Assembly (NCBI GenBank): GCA_964479665.1
Contig: CAYZNN010000002.1
Span: 103,389-167,388 of the forward strand
Direction of reading: 5' to 3'
Length of the DNA stretch: 64,000 nt
From: UBA2287 sp964479665
GTDB taxonomy: Bacteria; Bacteroidota; Bacteroidia; Bacteroidales; Tenuifilaceae
Position numbers and translations under genes: made by a program. This document shows, in pieces, positions 52,777 to 62,708 of the stretch (within the stretch, counting starts at the first letter, position 1; every line of letters begins with the position of its first letter). The notes beneath the pieces were generated by a model that made no database searches, was not told the origin of the DNA, and worked only from the letters and a program-made list of their open reading frames with translations.

Positions 52777-55287
52777 ATGCTTTCTGGGAAAAAAGTTGTT
52801 GAGAAAGAGGCGAAACTCTATCAATTACTAAAAGAGAACTCGAGGATTATCGACAGCCTAACAAGGGCGCTGATCGACTCAAGTTCAAAAATTCTTTTGG
52901 TGCTTACCGAAGGCAAGATGGCTTATGCAAATCCCTCGGCCATAAAGGCCATGGGCTACAGCCAAAAAGAACTCCAAGGGCTACACTTCGACGAACTATT
53001 CGTTTCATCGCATTCAAACCTGAACCCAAAGGGGCTTTTAAATAGAATCATTAGCCAAAAGAATTTTAAACAGAAACTTGAGGTAACCCTCCACACTAAA
53101 GGGGGAAGCATTCGTTGGTACGCTGCTAGCGTAACTCGTTGCTTTTGGAAACAGAAGCCTTCGCTTCTTATGGCTCTCGAGGATACCAACTTTCAGAATA
53201 ATAAATCCGATATTCCTAACCAAATTGACGATAACTATCGAAATGCACTTAGGGCATCAAGGCATTCGGTTTGGTTCTATAACTTTTCTACGGGCGAGTC
53301 GTTCGTTAGCCCAGAGTTTTTTGAAGCTCTGGGCTTTAAAAACTACACCTGTGAGTTGACCATTGAGGGCTGGAGGAGAATCTTACAGCCCGATTCACGA
53401 GATGAGTTTCAGAAACTTGTAAACAACACGCAGCAAAGCAAAAACTTCCCCTCATACTGGGAATACAAAGCGCACGACCATGGTGGCCACAATCGCTGGT
53501 TTGCCAGCGTTGCCAAGGTTATCGACTGGGACCTATCGGGCTATCCCATTAAAGTTATGGGAATCCATATGGATATTACCGAACAAAAGAAAAAGATAGC
53601 CGACAAGGAGGAAAACTATAATTTTTTCAAGGGTCTTGTGCATAACCTTCAGGATGGGTTGATTTTTTTCGATGAAAAGGGAATTATTGTAGAATGGAAC
53701 CCAGCCATTGAAGGCATTACGGGAGTTAAAAAGAATGAGGCAATAGGCAAGTTTATTGGCGATATTGGAGTTTTTACTCCTTCGCAGCAACGCACTTCAC
53801 CCTTTCAACAGGTTAGCATTAAAGAAATATTCAACTCTAACATCTTTTCGGGCATTAACCCTTACGAAGGTAAAACCTTAGAGTCGTGCGTAAAATCAAT
53901 AAACGGGGAGGTTCGAACCATTCATAAATCCATTTCGGTTATAAAAACCACATCGGGACCAAGGTTTGCCTTAACTGTAAAAGATGTTACACCCAGCTAC
54001 CACAACCTTCAAAAACTAGAGAAAAACGAAGAACGGTTGAAACTTGCAATGGCTGCTGGCAAGGTTGGGGTATGGGATATTGATATAGTTACCGGCGAAA
54101 ACTACTTCTCTCCCATGGCTTTTAATGTGCTTGGGTATATGCCTTGGGAAGTAGAGCCTACTTTGGAAATGCTCAAAAAGCATATTCACCCCGACGATTT
54201 GCAGCGCTACGAACAAACCATTAAACCATTCCTAATTAGCGGCACCAGCATTGTGCTTGAAATTAGAATGAGGAAAAAGAATGGCGATTACGCTTGGATA
54301 CTTTCCAAAAATCGATTGTTGCGCGATGTATACGGAAAAGCGCTCCGCTTAACCGGAACCATAACCGACATAACAGATCAAAAAAACATAGAGCTTGAGC
54401 TGCTGCAAAGTCAGGCGGAACTTAAACGTAATATTCAGCAGCACGAAGCTCTTTCCGAAATCTCGTACCTATTCAGCACCAACAGCACCCTTGCCAACAA
54501 GTGTAACGAAGTGATTGAAATTTTGGGTCGCTTTACAAATGCTAGCAGGGTTTACATTTTCGAGAACAACTGGGAAAAAAGAATTTCGGTTAATACTCAC
54601 GAATGGTGCAACGAGGGTATTGAACCCCAAATTAACAATTTGCAGGAAGCACCACTCGATTCTATATTAAGCTGGATGGCTGGGAGGGAATTTATTATGT
54701 CCAACAACCTCTCGGTTGATTTGCCTGCCGATTTTGCCCAAATAATGACTGCACAGGGAATACAGTCGTTCGTCATTTTTCCTATTCAAGCAAATGGGCA
54801 TATTTTTGGCTACATTGGCTTCGATGAGTGTACCCATCAGCGTGTTTGGGAGAAAGCAGAAATTGAATTACTAAAGACCATTGCCAATATCATTTCTTTT
54901 GCCTATGAGCGAGAAAATAGTTTGAAAAACTTTCGCCAAAACGAGCAGAACTATAAGGAACTTACTAACTGGCTTTCCTATGCCGTAATAGAACTGGCCG
55001 CGGATGGGCGAATTTCGTTTATTAATGCCAGTGGAATGAACCTTCTTGGAGTTAGCACAAAGGATGTTTTGAAAGGAGTTACGCTTTGGGACTTCTTAAC
55101 CAAAGAGAGTTTACCCTTGCTACAAAAGGAACTAGCCAATAATAAATCGCCAAAACAACCGCTAAAAGTTAACCTGAATTTAAAGGGCGACAAATCAAAA
55201 GCTCTTTTGTTACACGTAAAACCCAAGTGTCTCGAAGATGGGTCGGTAAATTACTCCATATTGGCAATTGCTCAGGAAAACCAATAA
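52777..55287 (+). CDS. Multi-PAS/GAF sensor protein without an output domain
   Basis: The 836-residue soluble protein is a chain of sensor domains: PAS at about 20-140 (GKMAYANPSAIKAMGYSQKE), PAS 155-272 (GESFVSPEFFEALGF, ending KVMGIHMDITEQKKK), PAS 280-405 (GLIFFDEKGIIVEWNPAIEG), PAS 420-540 (ENYFSPMAFNVLGYMPWEVE, LTGTITDITDQK), GAF 560-715 and a final PAS 725-836 (DGRISFINASGMNLLGVST). No histidine kinase, GGDEF, EAL or helix-turn-helix region follows. The stop is clean and the next gene begins 13 bp later, so this looks complete rather than truncated. Partner unknown. Confidence 0.88.
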   Translation: MLSGKKVVEKEAKLYQLLKENSRIIDSLTRALIDSSSKILLVLTEGKMAYANPSAIKAMGYSQKELQGLHFDELFVSSHSNLNPKGLLNRIISQKNFKQKLEVTLHTKGGSIRWYAASVTRCFWKQKPSLLMALEDTNFQNNKSDIPNQIDDNYRNALRASRHSVWFYNFSTGESFVSPEFFEALGFKNYTCELTIEGWRRILQPDSRDEFQKLVNNTQQSKNFPSYWEYKAHDHGGHNRWFASVAKVIDWDLSGYPIKVMGIHMDITEQKKKIADKEENYNFFKGLVHNLQDGLIFFDEKGIIVEWNPAIEGITGVKKNEAIGKFIGDIGVFTPSQQRTSPFQQVSIKEIFNSNIFSGINPYEGKTLESCVKSINGEVRTIHKSISVIKTTSGPRFALTVKDVTPSYHNLQKLEKNEERLKLAMAAGKVGVWDIDIVTGENYFSPMAFNVLGYMPWEVEPTLEMLKKHIHPDDLQRYEQTIKPFLISGTSIVLEIRMRKKNGDYAWILSKNRLLRDVYGKALRLTGTITDITDQKNIELELLQSQAELKRNIQQHEALSEISYLFSTNSTLANKCNEVIEILGRFTNASRVYIFENNWEKRISVNTHEWCNEGIEPQINNLQEAPLDSILSWMAGREFIMSNNLSVDLPADFAQIMTAQGIQSFVIFPIQANGHIFGYIGFDECTHQRVWEKAEIELLKTIANIISFAYERENSLKNFRQNEQNYKELTNWLSYAVIELAADGRISFINASGMNLLGVSTKDVLKGVTLWDFLTKESLPLLQKELANNKSPKQPLKVNLNLKGDKSKALLLHVKPKCLEDGSVNYSILAIAQENQ

Positions 55288-55300
55288 TTTAAAGTTTGCA

Positions 55301-56473
55301 ATGTTTCAGCTTGAAGCTGTAAATACAAAAAAACGGAAAAGGGCTTTCATCGATCTCCCTGTTAAGTTGTATGCGGGAAACCCTCATTGGATTCGACCCC
55401 TCGACAAGGATATTGAGTCTGTTTTCGACCCAAAAAAGAACAAGCACTTTCGCAATGGCGAAGCCATACGGTGGATTTTAACCAATGAAAAACTCGAAGT
55501 AGTAGGAAGAGTTGCAGCGTTTATCGACTATGGCATTTCCTCAACATACGAACAGCCAACGGGGGGCGTTGGGTTCTTTGAGTGTGTCGACAACCAAACT
55601 GCAGCCAACATCCTTTTCGATGCGGCTAAGCATTGGTTGCAGGAGCGTGGCATGGAAGCCATGGATGGCCCCATAAACTTTGGCGATCGCGACAGATGGT
55701 GGGGGCTGCTTGTAGATGGAGATTTTGAACCCAACTATTGCATGGGGTACCACCATTTTTATTACAAGAATTTATTCGAAGCATACGGCTTTAAGGTTTA
55801 CTACCAGCAGTTCACATACCATCGGCTGGTTAACTCAAGCGATGTTAATCCTTTGGTTTGGGAACGGGCTCAACGTGTGGCCAATAATTCGGCCTATAGC
55901 ATTACAACAATCGACAAGAGCAACTTGCCAAAGTTTGCCGATGACTTTATGGCCATATACAACCAAGCCTGGGGCAGGTATAGTGGAGTAAAAAAGGTAA
56001 CCCGTTTGCATGCCATGGCGCTGTTAAAAACTGTAAAGCCCATTCTCGACGAGAAACTCATGTACTTTGCCTATCATCAGGGTGAGCCCATTGGTTTTTT
56101 CATTATGCTACCCGAATTGAATCAAGTGGTAAAGCACTTGAACGGGAGGTTCGATATTTGGGGCAAAATTCGCTTCCTTTACCTCCTTAAGGTTAAAACG
56201 GTTTGCAATAAGGCCCTCGGAATTATTTTCGGAATAGTTCCGCAGCACCAAGGTAAAGGTGTTGAAAGCGCACTGGTAAATGAATTTGCTAAAAATGCCC
56301 TTCGGCCACATTTCCCCTACCGCGAGTTGGAGTTGAACTGGATTGGCGATTTCAACCCGAGCATGTGCAAATTGGCCGAACAGATTGGTGGGAAAATTCG
56401 AAAAACCCACATAACATTCCGCTACATGTTCGATAGAAGCAGGGAAGTACAACCGCCAAGGAGAGTCAATTAA
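55301..56473 (+). CDS. GNAT-like N-acetyltransferase family protein
   Basis: A 390-residue protein of the family that begins FIDLPVKLYAGNPHWIRPLD, then KNKHFRNGEAIRWILTNEKL, and ends with a GNAT-type region: IIFGIVPQHQGKGVESALVN and ELELNWIGDFNPSMCKLAEQ with IGGKIRKTHITFRYMFD. The acetyl-CoA loop would be QHQGKGVES. Acceptor substrate is unknown. The start is the ATG at 55301, 13 bp after the PAS-sensor stop, implying cotranscription. Its end overlaps the convergent sugar transferase gene by four bases. Confidence 0.78.
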   Translation: MFQLEAVNTKKRKRAFIDLPVKLYAGNPHWIRPLDKDIESVFDPKKNKHFRNGEAIRWILTNEKLEVVGRVAAFIDYGISSTYEQPTGGVGFFECVDNQTAANILFDAAKHWLQERGMEAMDGPINFGDRDRWWGLLVDGDFEPNYCMGYHHFYYKNLFEAYGFKVYYQQFTYHRLVNSSDVNPLVWERAQRVANNSAYSITTIDKSNLPKFADDFMAIYNQAWGRYSGVKKVTRLHAMALLKTVKPILDEKLMYFAYHQGEPIGFFIMLPELNQVVKHLNGRFDIWGKIRFLYLLKVKTVCNKALGIIFGIVPQHQGKGVESALVNEFAKNALRPHFPYRELELNWIGDFNPSMCKLAEQIGGKIRKTHITFRYMFDRSREVQPPRRVN

Positions 56474-58023
56474 CTGCTTCTGTACTTACGGAACACTATG
56501 TTAAATATGGCAATTAAAAAGTAACGAAGGTCGGTGAAAAATGGCCGTTTCTCGTAGGCAAGCAGGTATTTCATTTCAGATGCCATAATTTCGTCGAGGG
56601 TTTTGGGGTTGTCCACATAGAACGGTGGTATTAGGCCAGGTTTATATTTTACCCTTTTCTCCTGAAGTTCTTTTGTGTACAGGCTAAAATAGTGCAGGCT
56701 CAAAGGACGAACCCCCACAATTTTCAAATCGCCGCGAACCAAATTAATTAGCATGGGTAACTCGTCAATCCACAGCCGACGCATAATTCGGCCCGCAGTG
56801 GATACCCTAAAGTCGTTCTTGAACTTTCCTCCCTCGTCGAGGCTGTGCTTTTTGTAAATATAATCCTGAAGGTACTCGGCATAGGGATGCATTGTTCGCA
56901 TTTTGTAAACCCTAATAATAGCCCCGCCCTTACCCACTCTTTTCAGTTTAATAAGCGGGCCATAGGTTGCTTCCATGTCGTAAGCAGGCTTTTTCAACTT
57001 TCTGCTTACCATTACAAAATGCTTCCCAGTATAAAACTCATCAACAATATCGAAACCACAGGAGAAAAGCCTTCCTAGGGCTTCGGCACGACTAATGACT
57101 CGATTTTGACCTCTGGTTAGGAAAAAGTATAAACCTTTGGTGAAAGAAAACTTGGGAAATACTCTTTTTACAATATAATCGGCTGTGTAAAACAGGTAAT
57201 TTATAATGGGTGGGTACTTAGACAGGATTCGCTTTTTCCGTTGCTCTTTCGTTTCGGCAATGCAAATAAAAAGGCCCCCCTTGGGTAGTTTGGCATTAAC
57301 CGCTTCGAAAAATTTGTTTATATAACGCGTATCGTTAATACGCTTAATGTTAATAATGGTTTTAAATATTCCCGAGGGCTGATTGTCGATATTAAAGCGG
57401 GTGTTGGTTGCAACAATCAATGTCGATTCCAGAGAAATGTCGACATAGCGCGATAGAACCTCGAGCATATCCTCGCCAAGCTCCTCGGCTATGGCCGTTT
57501 TAATGGCCTTAAGTCGGCTGCTGCTTATTTTTTTATTGGATGCTATAGGAACTTCTGCTTCCGCATCCCTTCCCCTTGTCTTTTTCTGACTGGTAGTCTC
57601 TTTTACCTCAATGCTTTGCTTAATGAGAAACCATGTTCCAAAAACAAAGAATTCTAGTATGGTAACTCCCAATATGGTTCCAAATACTATGGTTCGAGAG
57701 AATTCGACAAAGCGAAATAGGATAAGTAGAACCACAATGAAACTGAAACTCCCCAAATTGCTTAGAAGAATATTCTTAGCATGGGGGAGAAACTCCTCCC
57801 CTGTAAGGTTGTACTTTTCGAAAAGTGCTGATGCAGATAACCAAACAATGGAGAAGCCTGCCAGCGATAACCAGTACTTAGTAAAATATACACTGAAGGG
57901 TAACTCTTTAAACCAAGTGCTTATGGTAAATGCTATAAACAGCAGCACTAGATCGATAAGGGCTAGTGCAAAACGCCTGCTGGTTACCTTTCTGGGTTCA
58001 ATTAATTCCTCCTTAAAAGCCAC
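56470..58023 (-). CDS. Polyprenyl sugar-phosphate transferase with a central methyltransferase-like domain
   Basis: A 517-residue membrane protein starting at GTG (58023). Four N-terminal helices fall within about residues 20-135. A central soluble region (about 160-345) contains a piece resembling the C-terminal part of a class I methyltransferase fold (INDTRYINKFFEAVNAKLPK and GGLFICIA, then ISRAEALGRLFSCGFDIVDE). The C-terminal transferase has YKMRTMHPYAEYL, RRLWIDELPMLINLVRGDLK with the Asp-Glu pair, and VGVRPLS where VGPRP is usual. Likely starts polymer synthesis on undecaprenyl phosphate. A TATATTTA -7-like box precedes it on the minus strand. Confidence 0.85.
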   Translation of the reverse strand: MAFKEELIEPRKVTSRRFALALIDLVLLFIAFTISTWFKELPFSVYFTKYWLSLAGFSIVWLSASALFEKYNLTGEEFLPHAKNILLSNLGSFSFIVVLLILFRFVEFSRTIVFGTILGVTILEFFVFGTWFLIKQSIEVKETTSQKKTRGRDAEAEVPIASNKKISSSRLKAIKTAIAEELGEDMLEVLSRYVDISLESTLIVATNTRFNIDNQPSGIFKTIINIKRINDTRYINKFFEAVNAKLPKGGLFICIAETKEQRKKRILSKYPPIINYLFYTADYIVKRVFPKFSFTKGLYFFLTRGQNRVISRAEALGRLFSCGFDIVDEFYTGKHFVMVSRKLKKPAYDMEATYGPLIKLKRVGKGGAIIRVYKMRTMHPYAEYLQDYIYKKHSLDEGGKFKNDFRVSTAGRIMRRLWIDELPMLINLVRGDLKIVGVRPLSLHYFSLYTKELQEKRVKYKPGLIPPFYVDNPKTLDEIMASEMKYLLAYEKRPFFTDLRYFLIAIFNIVFRKYRSS

Positions 58024-58094
58024 ACCTATTCAATTGGTTGGGTAAATATAGACCATTAAAGGATGCGAAACGAAACTATTATTACTTTTTTTAA

Positions 58095-60587
58095 CTAATC
58101 GCGCATATTCCAAAGCGATCGAATTGCCAACACTTCGGGGTTTCCTTTCAGCAACTTAACCCTTTGCTTGGTGTCCGGAAAAATATGAAAAAAATTGTCG
58201 CTCAATAGCAGCTCGCCGTTGGTGCTATACATTTCAACAAAAAATGCAGGGTTTTTGGTTGTAACATCTATATAGGTTTCGCCTTCAATTTTTGCAATTG
58301 TAAAGGCAACTTTGGGGTCTTTTAACTCAATTGAACCCCATTTTTCGTTGAAGCTATAGCCGTATATGAAATTCTTAAACTCCTTGCTGAACTGGGCAAT
58401 AGCCACCATTGGTACGTTTTGCAAAGGGTCGTCGAAAAGTTTCTCATCCACAACCCTACTTGTAGATTGAGGCTCAAGGGTTACATAGTTTTTCCATACC
58501 CCCAGTTTCCTGCCTGTGGGTGTAACCACCTGCACCGAAACGTCGCCTTCAATTTCATTGGGGGTGTCGTTAACCAGATTTACAACTATTTTGCTCCCTC
58601 TGAATTCGGGTACAACTATCACGGGTGCAAATGATCGCTTGGCTTGATACTGAACGGCTTTCCATTGGTTATTTACATCTATTCCGCTCCACGAAACCGC
58701 AGGCCAGCAATCGTTAAGCTGCCAATACAGCGAACCCATGCACTTGGGCATGGCTACCCTATGGGCCTCAATGGCTGTTTGGTAGCCTATTGCCTGTACT
58801 ATTTGGCTTACGTAAACTCGCTGGTCGATGGAGCTGTACTTCAACTTTTCGCGGCGAATATACTGGTCAATAATTTGAAATCCTTCAGGGTGCTTCTGAT
58901 GGCATTGTAGGAACTTGTCGGTAATACCTTTTTCACCAGAGTATATTTCGAGTGAGGATCGATTGGGAAATCCTTGAAAACCATATTCGCTCATAAAGCG
59001 AGGAACTTTAAACCGGTAACGCTCGAACGTTTCCTTCCCCCACCAAACGCCCCAGTAGTGCGAGTCGCCATGCTTCATGCTCTCGTCGCTGCCCCAGCCG
59101 TAAAGCGGCGACGACGACCAGTAGGCTCGTGTTGGATCGTTTTGTTTTACAACTTCTGCTAAAAGATTGTGAAATATTTTTTGATAGCCTTTCCACGTAG
59201 TATCAATTACGAGCGAGTCGGCAAGCTGCTTTTGCCAGCCCCAGTTGTGCCAGCCCTCGTCAATCTCGTTGTTTCCGCACCACAGGGCCACCGATGCGTG
59301 TCCATTAATCTTGCGAACCTGCTCTACGGCTTCGCGCCGTACGTTTTCGGTAAAGCTTTCGTCCCAAGGGTACATGGAGCAGGCAAACATAAAGTCGCTC
59401 CAAACCAAAATGCCCAAACTGTCGCAGGCATTGTAAAACGATTTAGGAGGATAAAGCCCGCCGCCCCAAACCCGCAGCATGTTCATGTTGGTTAAATGCG
59501 CATTGGTTACCAAGTTCGTCCACTTTTCTTCCTCATAAAATTTGTAACTGTGCGGAGGGACAATATTGGCCCCTTTAGCAAACATCGGTTTCCCGTTAAC
59601 CCTGAAAAGGAACGATGTGCCAATGCCATCGGGTTCGGCAATCAACTCAACGGTGCGAATTCCAACTTTCTGATTAACAATTTGCTGGGGCTCGGTTTCT
59701 GTTTCAAAAACCATAGCAAGCGCATACAAATGCTGACCGCCCATTCCGTTGGGCCACCATAAAATGGGTTTTAAAATGCTGAAATCAACATCGAATTGGT
59801 TATTCCCCTTTTTAACACCAACTTCCTCTTGGTGAATGGGTTGCCAATCGATGGCGTTCAAAATAGTAACAATTCCCTTCTTTTCTACTTCGGACGATAC
59901 TTGAAATGATGCCGTAAGGGTTGCTTCGTTCTCGTTTGCTGTTTTTGTTACAATGCTTGCATTGTTGAGGTTTGTTTCGAATTTCGACTGTAAGTAAACA
60001 GGTTGCCAAATTCCGCAGTTCACCATTCGAGGGGCAAAATCCCACCCAAACTGAAATGCCGCCTTACGAATGTAGGCCCACTCGCCGCCAGGCAATTCGA
60101 TCCCAGTTTCTTCCTTTTGCTTTCGAATTAACTCATTTACTGGGCGAAAAACGATTGTTAGTGCGTTCTTCCCTGTCACCAACCTTTTTGTTACGTCAGC
60201 GCGCCATGTTCGAAACATGTTGTTTGCAGTGAGCAACTTAGAGCCATTCAGGTATACATCGGCGTACGTGTCGAGCCCCTCAAAAACCAGCTGGGCGCTA
60301 TGGCAATTTTCTAAGTGATCGGGAACGGTAAACTCAAGTGCATACTCCCATACGGTTTCTTCAATCCATTTAATGTTTTCATGATTGCACCCAACAAATG
60401 GGTTGGGTATTACGCCAGCATTTTCGAGGTCGGAAATGACAGTGCCAGGAACCGTTGCCTGTATCCACTCGTCGGTACTATTGGCTTTACGAAACTGCCA
60501 ACCGTTGGTGAGGTTAAGACGGGTTTGACTAAAAGCAGCCGCGTAAAAAGTGGTAACCAGCGTAAAAAGCAGTAAAACTCTTTTCAT
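58095..60587 (-). CDS. Beta-mannosidase, glycoside hydrolase family 2
   Basis: An 830-residue secreted enzyme: signal peptide MKRVLLLFTLVTTFYAAAFS, a jelly-roll sugar-binding domain (WIQATVPGTVISDLENAGVI, LVFEGLDTYADVYLNGSKLL), an Ig-like domain and a TIM barrel. The acid/base Glu441 is in SVALWCGNNEIDEG and the nucleophile Glu534 in PRFMSEYGFQGF, as in GH2 beta-mannosidases. It cleaves terminal beta-mannose. The start at 60587 (second Met of the frame) gives a normal signal peptide. It follows a GH20 hexosaminidase and a ROK kinase on the same strand, suggesting joint breakdown of mannose-GlcNAc glycans. Confidence 0.93.
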   Translation of the reverse strand: MKRVLLLFTLVTTFYAAAFSQTRLNLTNGWQFRKANSTDEWIQATVPGTVISDLENAGVIPNPFVGCNHENIKWIEETVWEYALEFTVPDHLENCHSAQLVFEGLDTYADVYLNGSKLLTANNMFRTWRADVTKRLVTGKNALTIVFRPVNELIRKQKEETGIELPGGEWAYIRKAAFQFGWDFAPRMVNCGIWQPVYLQSKFETNLNNASIVTKTANENEATLTASFQVSSEVEKKGIVTILNAIDWQPIHQEEVGVKKGNNQFDVDFSILKPILWWPNGMGGQHLYALAMVFETETEPQQIVNQKVGIRTVELIAEPDGIGTSFLFRVNGKPMFAKGANIVPPHSYKFYEEEKWTNLVTNAHLTNMNMLRVWGGGLYPPKSFYNACDSLGILVWSDFMFACSMYPWDESFTENVRREAVEQVRKINGHASVALWCGNNEIDEGWHNWGWQKQLADSLVIDTTWKGYQKIFHNLLAEVVKQNDPTRAYWSSSPLYGWGSDESMKHGDSHYWGVWWGKETFERYRFKVPRFMSEYGFQGFPNRSSLEIYSGEKGITDKFLQCHQKHPEGFQIIDQYIRREKLKYSSIDQRVYVSQIVQAIGYQTAIEAHRVAMPKCMGSLYWQLNDCWPAVSWSGIDVNNQWKAVQYQAKRSFAPVIVVPEFRGSKIVVNLVNDTPNEIEGDVSVQVVTPTGRKLGVWKNYVTLEPQSTSRVVDEKLFDDPLQNVPMVAIAQFSKEFKNFIYGYSFNEKWGSIELKDPKVAFTIAKIEGETYIDVTTKNPAFFVEMYSTNGELLLSDNFFHIFPDTKQRVKLLKGNPEVLAIRSLWNMRD

Positions 60588-60685
60588 AGGCCTTTGGGTT
60601 GAAAACATTAATACTCTGTTTTGTCTTTCTCTCTGTAAATATTTTGTCTACTCGTTGATGCTCAATGAAGTATTTATATTTTGAA

Positions 60686-62707
60686 TTATTGCTCCACTAA
60701 ACCTTTCTCGAGCATAAGCGCAATAAGCAGTTTGGCATCGTCGGCAAGCGGCAACTCCATTTCGGCAACGGGTTTTGAAAGGCTAATAACCATGTTCGAG
60801 AAGCTATTCACATCGTATAGGTTAATGGTTTTGCCATTGTGGTAAAGTTTCAGAAGCATGCTTGTTGTTGAGGCCAATACGCTCAGATTTACCGAAAGCG
60901 CTTCAATTTCCTTAAGGTTCGGGTTTGCCGATATTAAACCTTCAATTGGGGCATGGTTCTTCTCCCATTTCGAAAGCATTGAGGCTAATTCATTGTACTT
61001 TTCGCTGCTTTTAGCCTCTAGGTAGTCGTTCAGAGTCATTCTGAATCGAATTGCATCGGGCGCATCGGGTAATGTAATATCTACAAAGCGCGAAAGCGGA
61101 TGGTAAGTAGTGTAGCGTTGGCTCCCATGCCGGCGATAGCCTTCAATGGGCTCGACGGCATTGGCCAAATTCATTAACGCTTCAATTTTATGGGTGTTTG
61201 CCAAGCGGCGCATCATGGGCTCGCGGTTGGCCATATGCTTTGCCCCTGCCCACTCGAGGTGGTTGCTTACCGCAAATAGCCTACGATGTAGGTTGTTATA
61301 GCTGGCTGGTGGATTGGGGCTCCAGAAACGCTCGGCAATGGCAGCTGTTCGTGTCCATATGCGCGAGTCGACATTTTCGGGGGTTACCAGTTCGGCCCAC
61401 ATGGGTGCTTCGCCACCAAGAATGCGTTGCTGCTCCTTGGTTGTTAGGCTTGTAGTATCGGGCAAGGGGTCGACCATGTAATGCTTGTAAGCATTGTGCG
61501 ACAGGTCGATGTAGTAGCCATTCGACAGAACGCTTTTGTAGCCTCGCCGCGCAGCCTCATCCATGTACTGCCGGCCTCGCCAGCTATGTATTAATATGCT
61601 CTTGGGAAGGTTGGGCTGAAAAATCTCGTCCCATCCCATCATTTTCTTCTGGTTCTTTTCTAACATCTTCAGCACCCTTTGGTTAAAGTACGCCTGCAGC
61701 TCGTGGTTATCCTTAATTCCTCGTTTTTTCATGAAAGTCTGAATTTGAGGATTTTCATCCCAATGCTTGCCACTATTCTCGTCGCCACCAATGTGCATGT
61801 ACTCGTCGGGGAAGAGGCGCGCCATCTCCTTAAAAAATTTTGAAAGAAACTTGTATGTAGTTTCCTTTGTTGGGTCCATGGTGGGGTCGAAAACTCCAAA
61901 ATATCGTTCAATTTCGTAGGGGCCGGGGGCCGATGCAAGTTCGGGGTGGCCAACCATCCATGCAGTGGCATGACCCGGAATGTCGAACTCGGGAACAACC
62001 CGTATTCCACGGGTATCGGCATACGAAATAATTTCACGAATTTGCTCCTGCGTAAAAAACTCGCCATGGGAGCCACGCTTATGAAGTTTTGGGAAAACCT
62101 TACTTTCGATCCGAAAGCCCTGATCCTCTGAAAGGTGAAGGTGCAGCACGTTTAACTTCACAACCGACATGGCATCGATATTTCGCTTTATAACCCCCAC
62201 GGGCATAAAGTGGCGACCAACATCGATCATTAGTCCCCGCCAGGGGAAACGGGGCGCATCGGTTATTTGAACTGTAGGAATGTAGCACCCCTGAGCATCC
62301 ATTTCAACTAGTTGCAGCAGCGTTTCCAAAGCGTGACCAGCGCCCAAATCGGTTACCGCTTTTATTTCAACCCCTTCGGGGGTAACACGAAGCGAATAGG
62401 TTTCGTCCTCGCCCAGCCTAACAATACCTTTTCTTTCAACATGAATTGTTACTACCTTACCCTTGTTAGGGAAGAATGGAATGGTCGATCGGCTGCTTAG
62501 CCGTTTCAGAAACCACTTGGCGTTAGTGTAAATGCGCTCGTGGAAGGTACCGCTAACATTAACCTGTAATCCCTCTTTTTCAATTCTGAATTGACCTTCA
62601 GATTTGGAAATTTGTTTTGGCATGGGCATCAGGTTCCACTCCTGAGCCCGCACTAGTTCCGAAATTAAGGCGAACAGGACTATCGGTAGCAACTTCTTTA
62701 TATTCAT
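60686..62707 (-). CDS. Beta-N-acetylhexosaminidase, glycoside hydrolase family 20
   Basis: A 673-residue exported enzyme with signal peptide ending near LVRAQ. The GH20b domain occupies about 25-150 and is followed by the catalytic barrel: FPWRGLMIDVGRHFMPV, LNVLHLHLSEDQGFRIES, GIRVVPEFDIPGHATAWMVG, and the Asp309-Glu310 catalytic pair in HIGGDENSGKHW. Tryptophan-rich active-site loop WSPNPPASYNNLHRRL is present. It removes terminal GlcNAc/GalNAc by substrate-assisted catalysis. It starts two bases before the ROK stop, so it is coupled to the kinase, and the beta-mannosidase follows. Confidence 0.95.
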   Translation of the reverse strand: MNIKKLLPIVLFALISELVRAQEWNLMPMPKQISKSEGQFRIEKEGLQVNVSGTFHERIYTNAKWFLKRLSSRSTIPFFPNKGKVVTIHVERKGIVRLGEDETYSLRVTPEGVEIKAVTDLGAGHALETLLQLVEMDAQGCYIPTVQITDAPRFPWRGLMIDVGRHFMPVGVIKRNIDAMSVVKLNVLHLHLSEDQGFRIESKVFPKLHKRGSHGEFFTQEQIREIISYADTRGIRVVPEFDIPGHATAWMVGHPELASAPGPYEIERYFGVFDPTMDPTKETTYKFLSKFFKEMARLFPDEYMHIGGDENSGKHWDENPQIQTFMKKRGIKDNHELQAYFNQRVLKMLEKNQKKMMGWDEIFQPNLPKSILIHSWRGRQYMDEAARRGYKSVLSNGYYIDLSHNAYKHYMVDPLPDTTSLTTKEQQRILGGEAPMWAELVTPENVDSRIWTRTAAIAERFWSPNPPASYNNLHRRLFAVSNHLEWAGAKHMANREPMMRRLANTHKIEALMNLANAVEPIEGYRRHGSQRYTTYHPLSRFVDITLPDAPDAIRFRMTLNDYLEAKSSEKYNELASMLSKWEKNHAPIEGLISANPNLKEIEALSVNLSVLASTTSMLLKLYHNGKTINLYDVNSFSNMVISLSKPVAEMELPLADDAKLLIALMLEKGLVEQ

Positions 62708-62708
62708 A

